From contig JBITNC010000001.1 in NCBI GenBank assembly GCA_050084985.1, positions 91,698,001 through 91,762,000 on the forward strand: a stretch of DNA of 64,000 bases, in the 5' to 3' direction. This document shows positions 20,481 through 33,310 of this stretch, piece by piece (positions within the stretch are counted from its first letter, which is position 1; each line of letters starts with the position of its first letter). Below the pieces are notes generated by a model. The model searched no databases and was not told the origin of the DNA. It saw only the letters and a program-made list of their open reading frames with translations. This DNA is from Nageia nagi (Eukaryota > Pinophyta). A program made the position numbers and the translations under genes.

Positions 20481-23400
20481 CACTCTTAATCTTTATCATG
20501 TTGGAACCCTTTTTTGCATATTAGATCCCAATATATAGGTAGACATTGGTCGCAACCCTCACCAATGCGAAAATGCTTGAATGATGCATGTACCAACTTT
20601 TCACAACAACAAGGTGGATATTATGTGCAACTAGATACTCTAAGGTTTAATGTTACATAAGGTGATAATGTTATTAATGGTGCTCCTAATCGTGCTAGTG
20701 ATGGATGGAGTCCACACCCTATGTATTCACAACCTGCTTATAGCTAGAACAATAATGATGATGATGCCATGTTAATGATATGGATAATGGTGATGGGTAG
20801 GAAATTGAATTGATCATATCCAACAAATGACAATGCATGATGGATAATGAATTACTTGCACCAAATTCTCTCCATGAAACACTATGATTTTATCTCTTTT
20901 TATGATTCAACTATGATATTTGTTTGATTTGATTAATGTATCGTAGATCATTTTTTATACATGTTATACTAAGATATCCTAATTCGTTGTTAGAATTAAT
21001 ATGAACTCATCTAGAAATGTGATTTATTCCACCACCTCTTCTCTTCATTATAAAAGAATTTAATTTGTATTAATTAAATAAATTTTTTCATTAAAAAAAT
21101 TCCTTAAATTTTGTATTTGATATGCATCTATCTACAATGATTAATATTCTTTTTACAAATTAAATGTTCAAAGATTTGAACCCTAGTTACTCTCCGCCTG
21201 CCAAAAAAAAAAAAATTAGAATTCAAATTGATATGTAAATCATTTATCCATCCATGGAACAGAATGAATAAACGCCACGGTCTCCAGCTATATTTCATTT
21301 TATTCTCCATGAATTTTCTACTATAGCCTTCATATTGCCCACTTCTATCGACTATTGACTACTGAGTGTATCTGAAGATATACGCAGTTAATTACTTTTG
21401 TACATACTGTCAGATGTAGATCTCTAAACTCTGTTGGGCCTCCTCTTCTCTACTGGCATAATACTGCTTTTAACCTTGGTGTTCCATTTTGGTTTCTCTC
21501 TCCATTTTCCTTGTAATTCAATCAACCCAAGATAAGTAATCAATTCATAAAAGTAATTTCCATAGAAAGCTGCTCATATAGATCTTGCTATGGGCAAACA
21601 ATGGAAATGAAATAATTCGAGAAGGCATTTTCATACCAGGAAAATCGATTTAACTGCTACCAGTAACAAGTTCGTTGTGGGTAATGGCTTACAGTGAGCA
21701 TCCATAAAGAATATATGAAAAGAATCTACATAGAAATTTATTTACAATGAAATCGATTCACAATTCAACTGTAAACAGACTTTGACAAAACTAAATAAAC
21801 GGTAAGTATTACTTCAATCTGATAAGCAAAAGCTGTGAATCCACCTCCTTAAAACTCTTCCCTAAGGCAGAGAAAGTGCTACAACACTAAAAGTTTGCAT
21901 CTTGGCCTGTACCGAAACAGAGGAAGATACACTGATCCGTGCAGGTGCAGATGCAAACACTAAGCTTTGCAGCAAAACTCGTACATGCAATTTCTGATAT
22001 GTTCTCCGCTTAAATAGGCAGCTGTGAACCCCTCCGCTGATCTCTGAAACCGCGGTCTCGGTCCATCAAAACCCTGAGTGGTATACGCCTTTTCAACGTC
22101 CAGAATTATGTCACGAAGTATATTGTGGATAAGCCTCGTCTTCATGCCCACATGACTCCAACATTATGGCACCTGACTTTTCCAACGTGGACCAATAGAG
22201 TTGTGTGCACTTGGACGTCTGAACTTTCAAGGATAAGGTTGTTGGGAAGTGGTCCCTTAAATAATAAAGGCCAAAAGATGGTAAATGTAGGTCAATCATG
22301 AGAGGGGAGTAAGAAGATAAGTAGGTGCCAAAAACTTGAGTTGAAAATAGATGGCTCCTCTCCCCTTTCACATGATGTAGGAGAATGGTTTTTAGCTAGT
22401 ATGGATGTAGTGAGGTGTGGTATTTGGTTCTTGGTTGAGTTAATTGAGTTGGTTATGTGTTAATCTTGTTCGATTTGTATCTCATATTGCATTATTGAGT
22501 TGGTTATGTGTTAATCTTGTTTAATTTGTATTTCATATTTCATTATCAGTACGAGACATACATGCTATGTAGTGATCTACTACAATTGTTTGTTTCATAA
22601 ATCAGTTGATTTCCAATAATGTTAATATAGTTTAGAGAGAGAGAGAGATAAATGTTAATATACTTTAGAGAGAGAGAAAATTAAAATAAATATTGTACAA
22701 ATTCAAATATAGAAATGGTATGATAAAGATTATTATAATTTTAAGAAATGTTGTAATGGTATTTTGTTTATTTTTAAGAGTTTACACAATTATATGAAAA
22801 ATGTTATAAAGTTTTGAAAAATATTTCGAGGACTTTTGTAAAGTTATCATGATTTATTATAATTTGTATGATCTATAAACAAGAAACTAAGTAAATGATA
22901 TATGTTGCATTGAACAATTGATAAGAAGTTGAAGATGCATGTCAGGTCTAACAAGAAGGTGGTAAGAGTGATAAGATAATAAAAATGAAGAATTGTATGA
23001 GTTCTTAGTTTTCTCTCCATATGCTTTATGCTGAAATGAGATATATTTCATACTCAAGTTATTATTTTAGCAATTTAAATTCCCTCCTTTTTTTAGTCAA
23101 AAATATTTTTTGGAGTGTCTTGAATTCCCATTGGTTGATAATATTCATATACATAAGAGAATTCCATAGAATATTCTTGTAGTCTAGTCTTGGAGGGAAT
23201 ATATAAGTCCTAAGCAATTATAAACCATAATTCATTTTCAAGGTGTTTTGATTTCCTTTTATTTCCTACAATCAATTTCACATGAATAGTTCTTAAACTT
23301 TTATTTAGGATTTATATCTTATTTTCCTTCTTATTTCTTTGTTGGCCCAACAAAGGCATGTCAATAATTTTGTCTCCAAAAGCCTTCATACCATCCCTAT

Positions 23401-24034
23401 TTCGTATTATATGGAACTTATAGAATCCAAAGAATTTTATTTTCTTTTAATAATTCTAAGTCATTGATTTCTTTTATTGATTATACACTTCAATTACATA
23501 ACATATTTATATCCAATGGTTTATATTCTTCCCTTGAAAGCATCCATCATTGGATTAATCTCTTCACCACATGCATAATAAAATTTAAGTGATTAGATCT
23601 AAAAACCTAGATCATTCTTGTTAAGTATTGTCTATCATTGATTTATTTTAATCAATGAGATTATAGTGTCAATATCTTATGCAAGTTTGTAGTCCTTCAT
23701 TTAGTCACATGATAAAATAATGATTTAAGTTGATGGCCAATATTAGAAATTAATATCTTAAAGTTTTCTTAAATAAATTTCAACTATAGATTATTTTCAA
23801 TGATCATTTATAATAATCTATGGTTGAGATTAAAAAATCACTAGGTCCTTTAAACATAGTTTGACTAATTAGTCCATGTGCTCTAAATTAGATATTTATA
23901 TGAAAATGTAAACAATCTGGACCAATTCTCCAATCAATATCAGCCTTCCAAATGTTTACCACAACCCCTATACATCTTATAAATGTTAAAATTTGAGGTA
24001 CATTTATGATACTTTGAATAATGAGTTAGGAATA
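20481..24034. other. no gene recognised; mixed spacer
   Basis: Nothing identifiable. The sub-stretch 21.3-22.4 kb is richer in GC and non-repetitive, and carries two overlapping minus-strand frames (22371-22111 and 22151-21960) without recognised domains. It is the part of the window most likely to hold host regulatory or exon sequence, but I see no splice-consistent gene. GA-rich microrepeats lie at 22633-22676. 22.7-24.0 kb is plain AT-rich spacer. Confidence 0.4.
22443..22544. repeat. 51-bp tandem duplication
   Basis: Two adjacent copies (22443-22493, 22494-22544) starting ATTGAGTTGGTTATGTG. They differ at four positions; the single CG in copy 1 is TA in copy 2. Confidence 0.92.
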
Positions 24035-24632
24035 CCCTTATGGAGAAATAGATCAGATGGTCAATACAAAATAAGAGAGGTAATCAGAACCTTGACAAGG
24101 AGCATTGAAAAGAAAGAGAAGGTCATAATATGGAATAAAGTCTAGAAGTCTAAAATCATACCAAAAATTGCTTTCTTCCTATGGCTCATAGTTAAAAATA
24201 TGTTGATGACAATGAATAACCTGAAGAGGCAAAGAATTAGCCTAACTAATAGATGTGTCCTATGTTAGAAAGAGGAAGAAGATGTAATACATATCCTTTT
24301 AAACTGTGATTACTCTAATAGCATATGGAATATACTATGCCATAAGATGAAGATCAAATGAGTCAAGCCAACTACAATTGAGAAGTGTTTAAATCATTTG
24401 GTTTTGAGTAAGTGGGCTAAAGATTTTGAGAACTGTTGGATTATGATGATAGTCCATATGTGGTAGCAAATGTGGAAACAACGTAATTAAAGAATCTTTG
24501 AAGATAAACAAAATAAAGCAAAGGAAGTGTTTAGGATTGGTATCTATAGAGCTTCGGAAAATATTAAACAAGTTCATGAAATTAATCACTTACGAGAGTT
24601 GTTTTGTTCCCTTTTTAATTATGATGATTAAA
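24035..24632 (+). pseudogene. LINE ORF2 C-terminal relic (zf-RVT region)
   Basis: Translation from about 24128 reads WNKVWKSKIIPKIAFFLWL, then LKRQRISLTNRCVLC, EEEDVIHILLNCDYSNSIWN: the conserved zinc-finger-like C-terminal module of plant non-LTR retrotransposons (W..KIPPKI.FF.W...L.T...L..R......C..C....E...H....C). Three in-frame stops. It continues AKDFENCWIMMIVHMWWQMWKQRN, also typical. The frame ends near 24632. It could be the tail of the same LINE whose endonuclease lies at 20.06 kb, with the RT core lost, but that link is only inferred. Confidence 0.82.
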
Positions 24633-24759
24633 GAGTTTCTAACAAATTAGCTGAACTCTATGTAATGGAGCATAGGGATCAAAAAATTTTAAAGTCATAA
24701 TCTTGAGTAGCTCCTAATTACGAGGGATAATGATGATAATGATGTGGGGTAAACTAGAC

Positions 24760-27152
24760 ATTTATTACTAAAGGATTGAAAAGATGGTTTATGCTAGAGA
24801 GGAGAGCTAATTCTAGAGCAAAGTATAATGGGCAATCACTTCAAAATAATGCCACACATCAAAATTATAATCTCCTAGATGATTGAACAATCCATATCAA
24901 GTTGAAAACCATTGCAGTTGGGAAAAATCCAACTAAGGTGGTCATTATGGGTGGCATTTTGATTTTTACAGAGCTGAGTGACCCATAGAAGGTGAAAAAG
25001 GATCCACATGTATGGAGGATTCTATGTAGATGGGAGTTCAATCAATTTATTAAGGCATATTAAGGTTCATATAAACATCTAGTTAATTATGTGGTTAATA
25101 CATGGGAGAATGGAGTTTGTAAAATTCAGGGGAGAGAGATTATCTTCAATGTTGATTCCATTATTGAAGCCATCGATCTATCTAATAAGGGTAAGGAGGT
25201 AAGGTGTAACTCAAAAGCTAATAAATTGGAAGAAGGCAAGAAATTTGAGGTGGGGAATTTTGATTTGAAACCTTACAGAATAGGGTATTATTGAAGTAGC
25301 ATGCCATATCTTTGGTATAAAGTATGCAAAGCCATAATGAAATATATAACCCTTGATGGTTAGCATATGGAGGTTTTTGGTACCCATATTGTTCTTCTAA
25401 ATCACTTTCAATTTACAAGATATAGGGTCAATCTGGCATAATTTGTTAGATTTTCAATGGGGGTCTCAATGGCTAAATGTAAGGTGAATCCTAAATCAAT
25501 TCCTCTACATCAGACAATAATTCTCCTTATGTACAGGCACTAGCTTGCATACAAGATCCAAAACTAAACTCAAGACCTTTAATGAAGTACCACTACATCA
25601 ATCTCAAGAGGCAACAAATGAGGGAGAAGGCCTTGAGGTAAAAGAAAATGACACAAAGGATGGGGTCACAATCCAAGACATGGAGGAAGAGGCCAATGGT
25701 GGGAGTTTAAGAGCCAAAGGTAACACTCAAGACATAAAAGAGGGAATCCAAACTATGGGAAATATCATAGAAAATAAGGTTAAGGACAATGAGGATTATG
25801 GGAAAAATGATAAAGAAGTGGGCCTAGAGGGTGTTACCCATGATATGAATGGTAAAGTAAATATTGGGAACTCAAAATAAGTAGATAATGCAAATGGGAT
25901 TGGCGTAGGGAGTGATGTCAAAGATATGAATGTTGAGAATAATGTTGGAGATCCAATTGAAGAATGTAAATATGTAGACACAAATGTGGGGGTTAAGGAT
26001 ACTGATAAGAAGATAAAAGGTAATGGTGAGGAGATAAATGTGGGGGTCCACACTAAGGAAAATGAAGCCCTGCCACCAAACTAAGATGTAGAAGAGGAGG
26101 ATAGGCCAGTCCACTTTAGGCATCTGAGGAGAAGAAGAACTAAAATCTAGAATAATTCTAAAGGACAAAGGGAAAATGAAGCACTTCATCATAAGAAGAA
26201 TTAGAGGAATCAATATCACCAAGCTTATGCTCAAAATCAAAATGAAGTGATGGCAATGCATAGTAACTATAGAAGAAGAACTTGATCTATACTAACATAG
26301 AATAAAGGAAAAGGTATATGGAATCCTTAACCCCACTCTAAAACTAGGTATTCCATTCCCATTCAAATAGAGGATAGCCCCATTAGGGAAAGCTACCCTT
26401 TTAGTCCTAGTCCTGACCATGACTCCTATGTAAATGAAAATCCCTCCTTCCACCCCAATAGTAAACAAAATGACACCAAGGATATTCCCATCACCTACTC
26501 CAGATGAATTAAAACAAATATCTCTATTAAGGACCCCCTACTTGAAGAAGATCATAATACTCTCTTGGTTACACAAGAACTACTAGAGGAGGTTACAATC
26601 AACGAAAATCATGCTAATCCAATTAAGGATCACCCTAGTAAGGATCCAATTTCCCAAAATTTCAATTCACCCTCCCAATATTATGCTTCACTTTATTCAC
26701 CTTAGCAGGAGAATCAACATCAATTAAATCCTAGACCTTTCAAAAAGTACAAGATTCAAGCCATTAGGATGCCAAAAAATATTCATCTTCATAATGAGAT
26801 GCTTGTTGAAGGTAAAAGTTGCTGAAAGGGTAATAGTGTTATCTTTGAGTCTCTTTTGATTTATCAATGTATGCAAGGAATTAAACCATAAAAGAAATGG
26901 ATGATGCAAAAGAAGAGGATGTGGAAAAGGACATACTATAAATTCTATAAATATAGTTATAAGCAACTCCAAAAGAAAATTGATGATGATCCTGTTCATC
27001 CTAGTGGTGGAGAGCTTGAGCTTACTAACACCATTTATTCAAGACAATTAAGGACACCATTTCACCATACTTCAATACTGGGATATACTTCACACCAAAA
27101 CCTATGTAGCAGGTTATACCTAATACCACTATTGACTCAAAATGAAAAGTAA
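24760..27152 (+). pseudogene. long unrecognised coding relic, hydrophilic C-terminal half
   Basis: A single reading direction can be followed for about 2.4 kb with stops roughly every 30-100 codons. N-terminal part (24.98-25.5 kb): phrases DPHVWRILCRWEFNQF, YVVNTWENGVCKIQGREI and KAIMKYITLDG, then HIVLLNHFQFTRYRVNL, look like a globular domain. Open stretches are 25091-25294 and 25545-25880. C-terminal part is rich in E, N, G, K and D with no predicted membrane segment. I do not recognise the family; position among transposons and decay suggest a transposon-associated ORF. Antisense frames at 25796-26261 are shadows. Confidence 0.5.
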
Positions 27153-28532
27153 CATGCACATTGTCAATGAGGAGTTCCAACATTTAATGAAGTATCCATA
27201 TTTTTGCATTTTGAATCACAAAGGGCTTCATTTTATCAAAGACTATATAAATCACACTCAGTTGAATAGACTAAGTCTTAGCTACATATAATGCTACATT
27301 TTATGCCCAAATTTTTTTTTATTACATAGTATGTTATTATGTATCAAATGACCTTTCTCTCTATACACTATATTACTCTTAATAGTCTAGATGTTTATCT
27401 TATGTGTCATCTTAGATCCTATGTGTATGATAGAGGTAAATTCATACATACTTAGTAATCTACTCTACTTATAAAAGGTTTACATGGGCCTTTCAAAAAT
27501 TGATTTTTTTAATTAATGTCAAATTTACCTGCTTGTTTTAATAAAAAAGGTACATTTATAATAAATTATGTAATTGGGTAATAATGAATGGTAAATAAGG
27601 TTAATTGAGCTTAATAATGTACTAATCATATTCTAATCATATGATTATTGTGGAATTAAATGATGTTTATTCTATATTTTCAAAGGAAAGCTTGCTAACA
27701 TCCTTTATTTTTATATGTTTCATAGGTATTAAAAGAAGATACATTCTTATCTTTCATTTGTCATATCTCTTTTAATGTTTATAGGTGAACACTTGAGTAA
27801 TATCATGCCATATTTATTCAAGTGATTATCATCACCATTAGTAAAAAATATATTTATTATATCAATGCTATTCCATGCACTTTTCATTCTTTCATGATCA
27901 TCTACCTTGATTAAAATTATACTAAAAATGGTTTTGGAAAGAAATAGAACATCGATAATAACTTGGATTTGACATGATATTGATCTCATATATTATATTT
28001 TGTTAATTAAAATTAGGGGTAACAATTTAAGTTTTATTATTGGGTCTAGTCCAATCCCTTGAGAATCATTATTAATAAAAGTAGTTCTATTATTTCATGT
28101 TAAACCTAATATTATTTATGTATATGATTGATAATTCTATGATATTGAATACACATTAAAGATTATGAAATGGTTGAATAATTATATTATATAAATATAA
28201 CATTTTGTTGGTTTATGTTTTTCATAAATCAATTTTAAAGCATTTACAATTATAATAACATGGGTGACACTAGACCAAAAAGGCCTTTAGGAGCAATTAT
28301 AAATCATTGCTTAATCACTTTACTAATAGTTATATACCTTTCATCTATAAACCACCACCCAAAGTGGGTTCCATATGGAGATAGTTAATGACCATTAGCA
28401 TATGGTTCCTTAAATTATGCCTAAGGTCTTATAGGGGTAATTTATTAGGAGGTAATAAATTATATGGGGGAGGTTTTAAACCACTCTAATATACTTTAAG
28501 GGGTTGGTTTTAAACTACTACTTAATAGTTAT
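27153..28532. other. no gene recognised
   Basis: AT-rich spacer with no coding or repeat structure I can name, up to the left end of Tat-F. The five bases before 28533 are GTTAT, matching GTTAC after 37742. Confidence 0.45.
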
Positions 28533-29206
28533 TGTTATAACCAAAATAATAATTAGGGTTATTTATATCATATGAAATTTAATCAATTAACCAAAAAATT
28601 GTAATAAATAATGATATGAAAGATGAAAATGACCTAATTTACCTTGACCTATCAAACTAGATTTATGAAAGATACAAACTTGTATTTTACCTATCATGAC
28701 AAATGAGGGTGATATTCAACCAAAAGAAGATGAGCTTCCCTAAAGAACAAAGTCACCAATATGACCTTAACCCAATGATACCATTAGGATCCCATCATCC
28801 TTGCTCTTAATTTCATCATCACACCTTCGATGCTCATAATATCATGCACAAATGGGTGGAAAAGATTATAGGAATATAGAGCTTATGGTATAACAAAATC
28901 TAGATATGATAGGTGGTGTTAAGAAATACCGATAAGGAATGATATAAGTAATTTCCATATATAAAGGATTCAAGATCATGTCATAAATTCTTATGCACAA
29001 CCCATCCACCTTTATAAGTAATAGGTCTTGTGCTAAGGCTCCTCCTTAGGCTTATTGTGATGCTAATATGACCTGCTATTATAAAATATAAAGATAGATG
29101 AGAGTACATAATGATAAGAGCATTTATTTAATTAAGATAAATAAATAATTTTTAGTACCTAAAATGGTATTTTAATTAAATTAAAATTCCTTTTTAGTTG
29201 TTAATA
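28533..29206 (-). repeat. Tat-F 3' LTR
   Basis: On + reads TGTTATAACCAAAATAATAA to ...CTTTTTAGTTGTTAATA. Aligns with 36351-37028, 37029-37742 and, inverted, with the Tat-B LTR. Outside its inner end the + strand has TTCCCCACTTTG (29209-29220), the complement of a polypurine tract. Confidence 0.9.
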
Positions 29207-29584
29207 TATTCCCCACTTTGAATATAGTTTGATGCTTTTGGAACAAAAGATAATCAAAACATAAATTCAAAGTATAATAAGAAAAGTAAGAAAATCCTCC
29301 CTGAAAAGTTGTTTCACGATGACAACTTTGGATGCTCCAATGTTTCTCCTATATTATGCTCCCTCTTTGGCTTGTTTGCGACATGATGGACCTCTCATCA
29401 TAGGAATGATCCAAGGCAAAGATAAAGGAACTTGAAAAGAACTTTGATAATAAATGTTTGTGTGCAAGATGTGTCAAATATAGACATTAAATATCATGAT
29501 ATGAAAAGTATGATAAGATTTCAAAATTTTCCTTGGTGACTTACCCATTGAAAGTTATGAAGATAAATTACCAATTTTTACTGA

Positions 29585-29800
29585 TCATCTTGGATTCCCA
29601 AGCCACCATGCTACCATGAAGTTTTCATATGAATGGCCTTTTCTTATGAAGGTACCAAATGATAAGAATGACCCTTCCTTACAAAGGTGTCAAATGATAA
29701 GAACAATCAACTTGGTTTCCCTAGACACCATTTTTCCATGAATTTTATATAATAATGACCCTTCTTTACAAAGTATCAAATAATAAGAGCAATAACATGA
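29585..29800 (-). repeat. tandem repeats in Tat-F 3' untranslated region
   Basis: Two diverged units of about 110-120 bp: each has TTGGWTTCCCWAGMCACCAT, then a CCATGAA word, then GACCCTTCYTTACAAAG and AAATRATAAG. Sub-repeats of the TTACAAAG..TCAAATGATAAGAA type occur within. The matching part of Tat-B (12.24-12.36 kb) shows the same motif in a different arrangement. Confidence 0.6.
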
Positions 29801-30209
29801 TATGAAAAATTTTTGATAGGTGATTTGGTTTGATAAACATCATTTATGATAAGCAATTTTTAACAAAAAGGAAGGTAGAAGAATGACTCTAATTATCTTT
29901 TTTTATCATATTACTATGATCAAGAAGGAAAAATTAAACATTTTGATATTTTATACCTTCATAACACATCAAAATATCTAGGAATATAACAATGTCACTA
30001 GATTATTACCTCCTTTTCCTGAAATGTTAGTATCCAAAAATGTAGAAATGCATATTTTTATGAAAGAGATTATATATAAAGCCTTTTAAAATGCATAATA
30101 TTGATTGGATTGTGTTCTTATTTACCTTTGATTATGGATAATGTAAGGACCTATCTATTTAGGTTCAAAATTACTTCTCTTTTCATTCTATAATGCTTTC
30201 ATATTGGCA

Positions 30210-31180
30210 AGATTTTCCTTTAAGATTAGGTTACTTACCTTGAACTCTTTAAGCTTGATATTTTTTCTATAAGATTTTTAGATTCTAGAGTGATAGAAAT
30301 GAAGGTGTTATAGAGAGTTTATTATTTTTTCATTTAGAACCTCTAGTTGGGATAATCAAGCCTTTCTTCTATCTTCATCAGAAATGAGACCATTCAATGA
30401 CACATGTAATGATGAGATCTCTAGCTCTAATGGAACTATGAATTCATCACCATACATTAAGGCGAAAGGGGTTTCCCCTATATAAGTCCTTATATTTGTT
30501 CTATAGGCCCATAAAGCATAAGGTATTTGTTCATGCCAATATTTTCCATGCTTTGCAATAGTTTTGGATAGGATACTCTTTATGGCTTTATTAGAGGCTT
30601 CAGCTTGACCATTACCTTGGGGATAACATGATGTAGAGAATTTCCTTTCAGTATGGTATTTATCAAAAAAATATATAACTTAATTACCTTTAAAGCTTGT
30701 ACCATTATCCATGAATAATTTATAAGGCACAACATATCTAGAAATGATAAATTTAATTAGAAATTTAACAATCTTACCTCCTTTTGTTGACTTCATGGGA
30801 ATAGCCTCCACCCATTTTGTGAAGTATTTTGTAACTATAATGATAAACTTATGGCCATCTCTTGAAATAGGGTTAATTTTACCAATAATACCAAGAACCC
30901 AAATAAGAAAATGGCCAAGGAGAAATAATAGAGTGCGATCCATGTGAAGGACAAGGTTGAAGCTTAGCATTATTTTGACATTGGTCACATTTCTTAACAT
31001 GAAATTTACGATCTTCAATCATAGCAATATAATAATAACTTAGTATAAGAAATATTTTATAAATAAATTTAGCATTAAAGTATCCACCACATTCACCATT
31101 ATAAGCTTGATGAAGGTCCATTTCTACTTCATGCCTAATTAAACATCAAAGAAGAGCACCATCAAAAGATCTTCTATATA
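30210..31180 (-). pseudogene. Tat-F integrase relic
   Basis: From the N-terminus, DLHQAYNGECGGY at 31118 and KKCDQCQ near 30995 are the HHCC zinc region. Then GIIGKINPISRDGHKFIIIV at about 30896, TKYFTKWVEAIPMKS and DNGTSFKGN (30683-30709) give the catalytic core with both aspartates. Downstream, YPQGNGQAEASNK, WHEQIPYALWAYRTNIRT, TPFALMYGDE and VPLELEI continue to about 30.35 kb. Open stretches are 31121-30879 and 31018-30680. Frame changes and stops make it inactive. Confidence 0.9.
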
Positions 31181-31870
31181 ACAAATCACCAATGATGGCT
31201 TATTTTGTAGCTACTTTTTCATGTCTAATTCTAACATTATGATCAAAGGCAATAGGAATTAATCCATATTTAATATAATAAAAAATATCTTGATACCATT
31301 CACACACATTAATATAAGTAGTTGAAAAATATTGATCTTCAACAAAATATTCAACAACATTCTCATACGATGGATTACCCATATTTTTATTGTAAGGATA
31401 GTTTTCTCATATTCTATGTTAATAAGAGCAAGGGAAGTGAAACTAGCCATAACATCAACATAATTTTTGGTGTCTCTTGGAATGTTTTCAATTTCATATT
31501 CATCAAAGTATATGAGAAGACTTTTCACCAATTCTTTGTATGGTTGCAACTTATAATCCTTTGTGTTGTAGATGTTGGAAACTTCTTTCATAATCAGCTG
31601 AGAATCACCAAAGGTTTTTATCCTTTTTACCTTTAGAAGTATTGCATCCTTTAACCTAAAATAAGAGCTTCATATTCTACCATATTGTGAAAACATCATC
31701 ATGAAGCATCTTTATGTGGATTAATTAAGATGATTCCTACCCCTGATCCATGAATGCACTTATAACCATCAAACAAAAATTTCCATTCATCATATTACAT
31801 AAAACTAATGAAAAATTATGAATATTTAAGCTCTATAATGGAGAAACAATGTTAGATTGGAGTGACATTG
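31181..31870 (-). pseudogene. Tat-F archaeal-type RNase H relic (aRNH)
   Basis: The open stretch 31591-31259 reads KLQPYKELVKSLLIYFDEYE, IENIPRDTKNYVDVMASFTS and then LINIEYEKTI. This is the C-terminal part of the second RNase H of Tat elements (pattern 'L..Y......L...F......IPR..N..AD.LA..AS'). Upstream of it the DGS-type start is degraded. This domain lies between RNase H and integrase and is the lineage marker. Confidence 0.82.
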
Positions 31871-33310
31871 TTGGGATCATGAATTTTTTGGTCATCCACT
31901 TCATCTCAAAATTCTTTTTAGCCTTTGATGTTAAGTTTATTGGATGATTTATAATGAAATATGCTATATCCCATCCCTTAATTGACTTTTAAGTGAAAGA
32001 GACCAAATCAAACTCTTGAAGCCACATTACCCATTTTGCAACTCTTTCGGATAGATAAGATTTTGACATGAGATATCTAAGAGGATTAACTTGAGATATG
32101 AAATATGTTGTATTTACAAGCATGTAATGTCTTAACATTTTGGTTGAGAGGATGATTAAAAAACACATCTTTTCTATTGGAGTGTACCTTGTATTATAAT
32201 CAAGTAAGTTTTGTTGATATAATAAATTGTTCTTTCTTTGTTATTATCATCTTTTTGAGCTAACATTGTCCCTAGTGCACTTAATCTTGCTAAAACATAA
32301 AGTAAAAAAATTTAATTTGAATCATAAGGGGATAAAATTGAAGCATTAGTAAGGTACCTTTTATGTTATCTAAATTATTGATACTTTTCATTCTAAATTA
32401 ACTTCTCACCTTTCTTCAGCAAATGAGAAAATGGAGAAGTCATATTTTCTAGTTGAGCAATGAACTTTCCTACAACTTGAACCTTACCTTGAAGGCTCCT
32501 CAAATCCTTCAAATTATTAGGAGGTGGTAATTCAACAATGGATAAAATTTTCTTAACATCCACCTCAATAATGCTTCTTGAAATAATGAAGCTAAGCAAT
32601 TTACCTAATGAAACTGTAAATACACACTTTTGAAGATTCAATTTTAACTTGTACTCTCTCATTATTTGAAATATCTTTCTCAAATCCAAAATATGATCAT
32701 TTTTTACTATGGATTTTTATAGGATATCATCAACATACACCTCAACATTGTCATGAATCATATCATGGAATATGCTTACCATTGCTCTTTAATAAGTTTC
32801 ACTTGCATTCCTTGAACCAAAAGGCATGACCAACCAACAAAATTTGCCCAAAGGAGTAACAAAAGTTGTCTTATATTGTTCCTTCTTATTTATCCTTATT
32901 TTATTGTAGCTAGAGAAAACATCCATGAAAGATAAAATTTAATTACTTGTTGTTGAATCTACAATCATATTAATGTTAGGCAAAGGAAAGGCATATTTAG
33001 GACATACCTTGTTGATATTCATGAAATCTATATATCTTATTTCACCATTAGGATTAGTTGTATGAACAATGTTAGAAATCCATGAAGAATAATCAATAGG
33101 AACAATAAAACCATTAATAAGGTACTTTTAAATTTCCTTTTTAATTATGAGAGCTACCCTAGGATGCATTTTTTTAGGTTTTTATTGGATAAATTTAGCA
33201 TTTTCATTAACAACCAAAATATGAGTGAAACAATCAAGATTAAAACTAGACATATCAAAATATGTCCAAGAAAATACATCAAAAACTAATGGTACCTTTT
33301 CCTTTCTTCC
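31871..33310 (-). pseudogene. Tat-F reverse transcriptase and RNase H relic
   Basis: RT motifs in order: PKKMHPRVALIIKKEI near 33165, GFIVPIDYSSWISNIV, IRYIDFMNINKVCPK, FMDVFSSYNKIRI, FVTPLGKFCWLVMPFGSRNA and the active site YVDDI (32723-32737). From 32689 to 32393 an open stretch of 98 codons has LQKCVFTVSLGK, LPPPNNLKDLRSLQGKV and FSHLLKKGE, the gypsy RT thumb/connection. RNase H continues to about 31.9 kb, poorly preserved. The RT motifs before 32.7 kb carry scattered stops. Confidence 0.9.

Noticed and set aside
21960-22371. Host-gene exons on the minus strand in the GC-richer island.
   Set aside because: No recognised domain, no consistent splice signals and no conserved start; kept only as a remark.
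25796-26261. Minus-strand frames of 85 and 129 codons, hydrophobic with many P, S and T.
   Set aside because: They are antisense to an acidic/Asn-rich coding relic on +; the hydrophobic look follows from reading GAA/AAT-rich codons in reverse.
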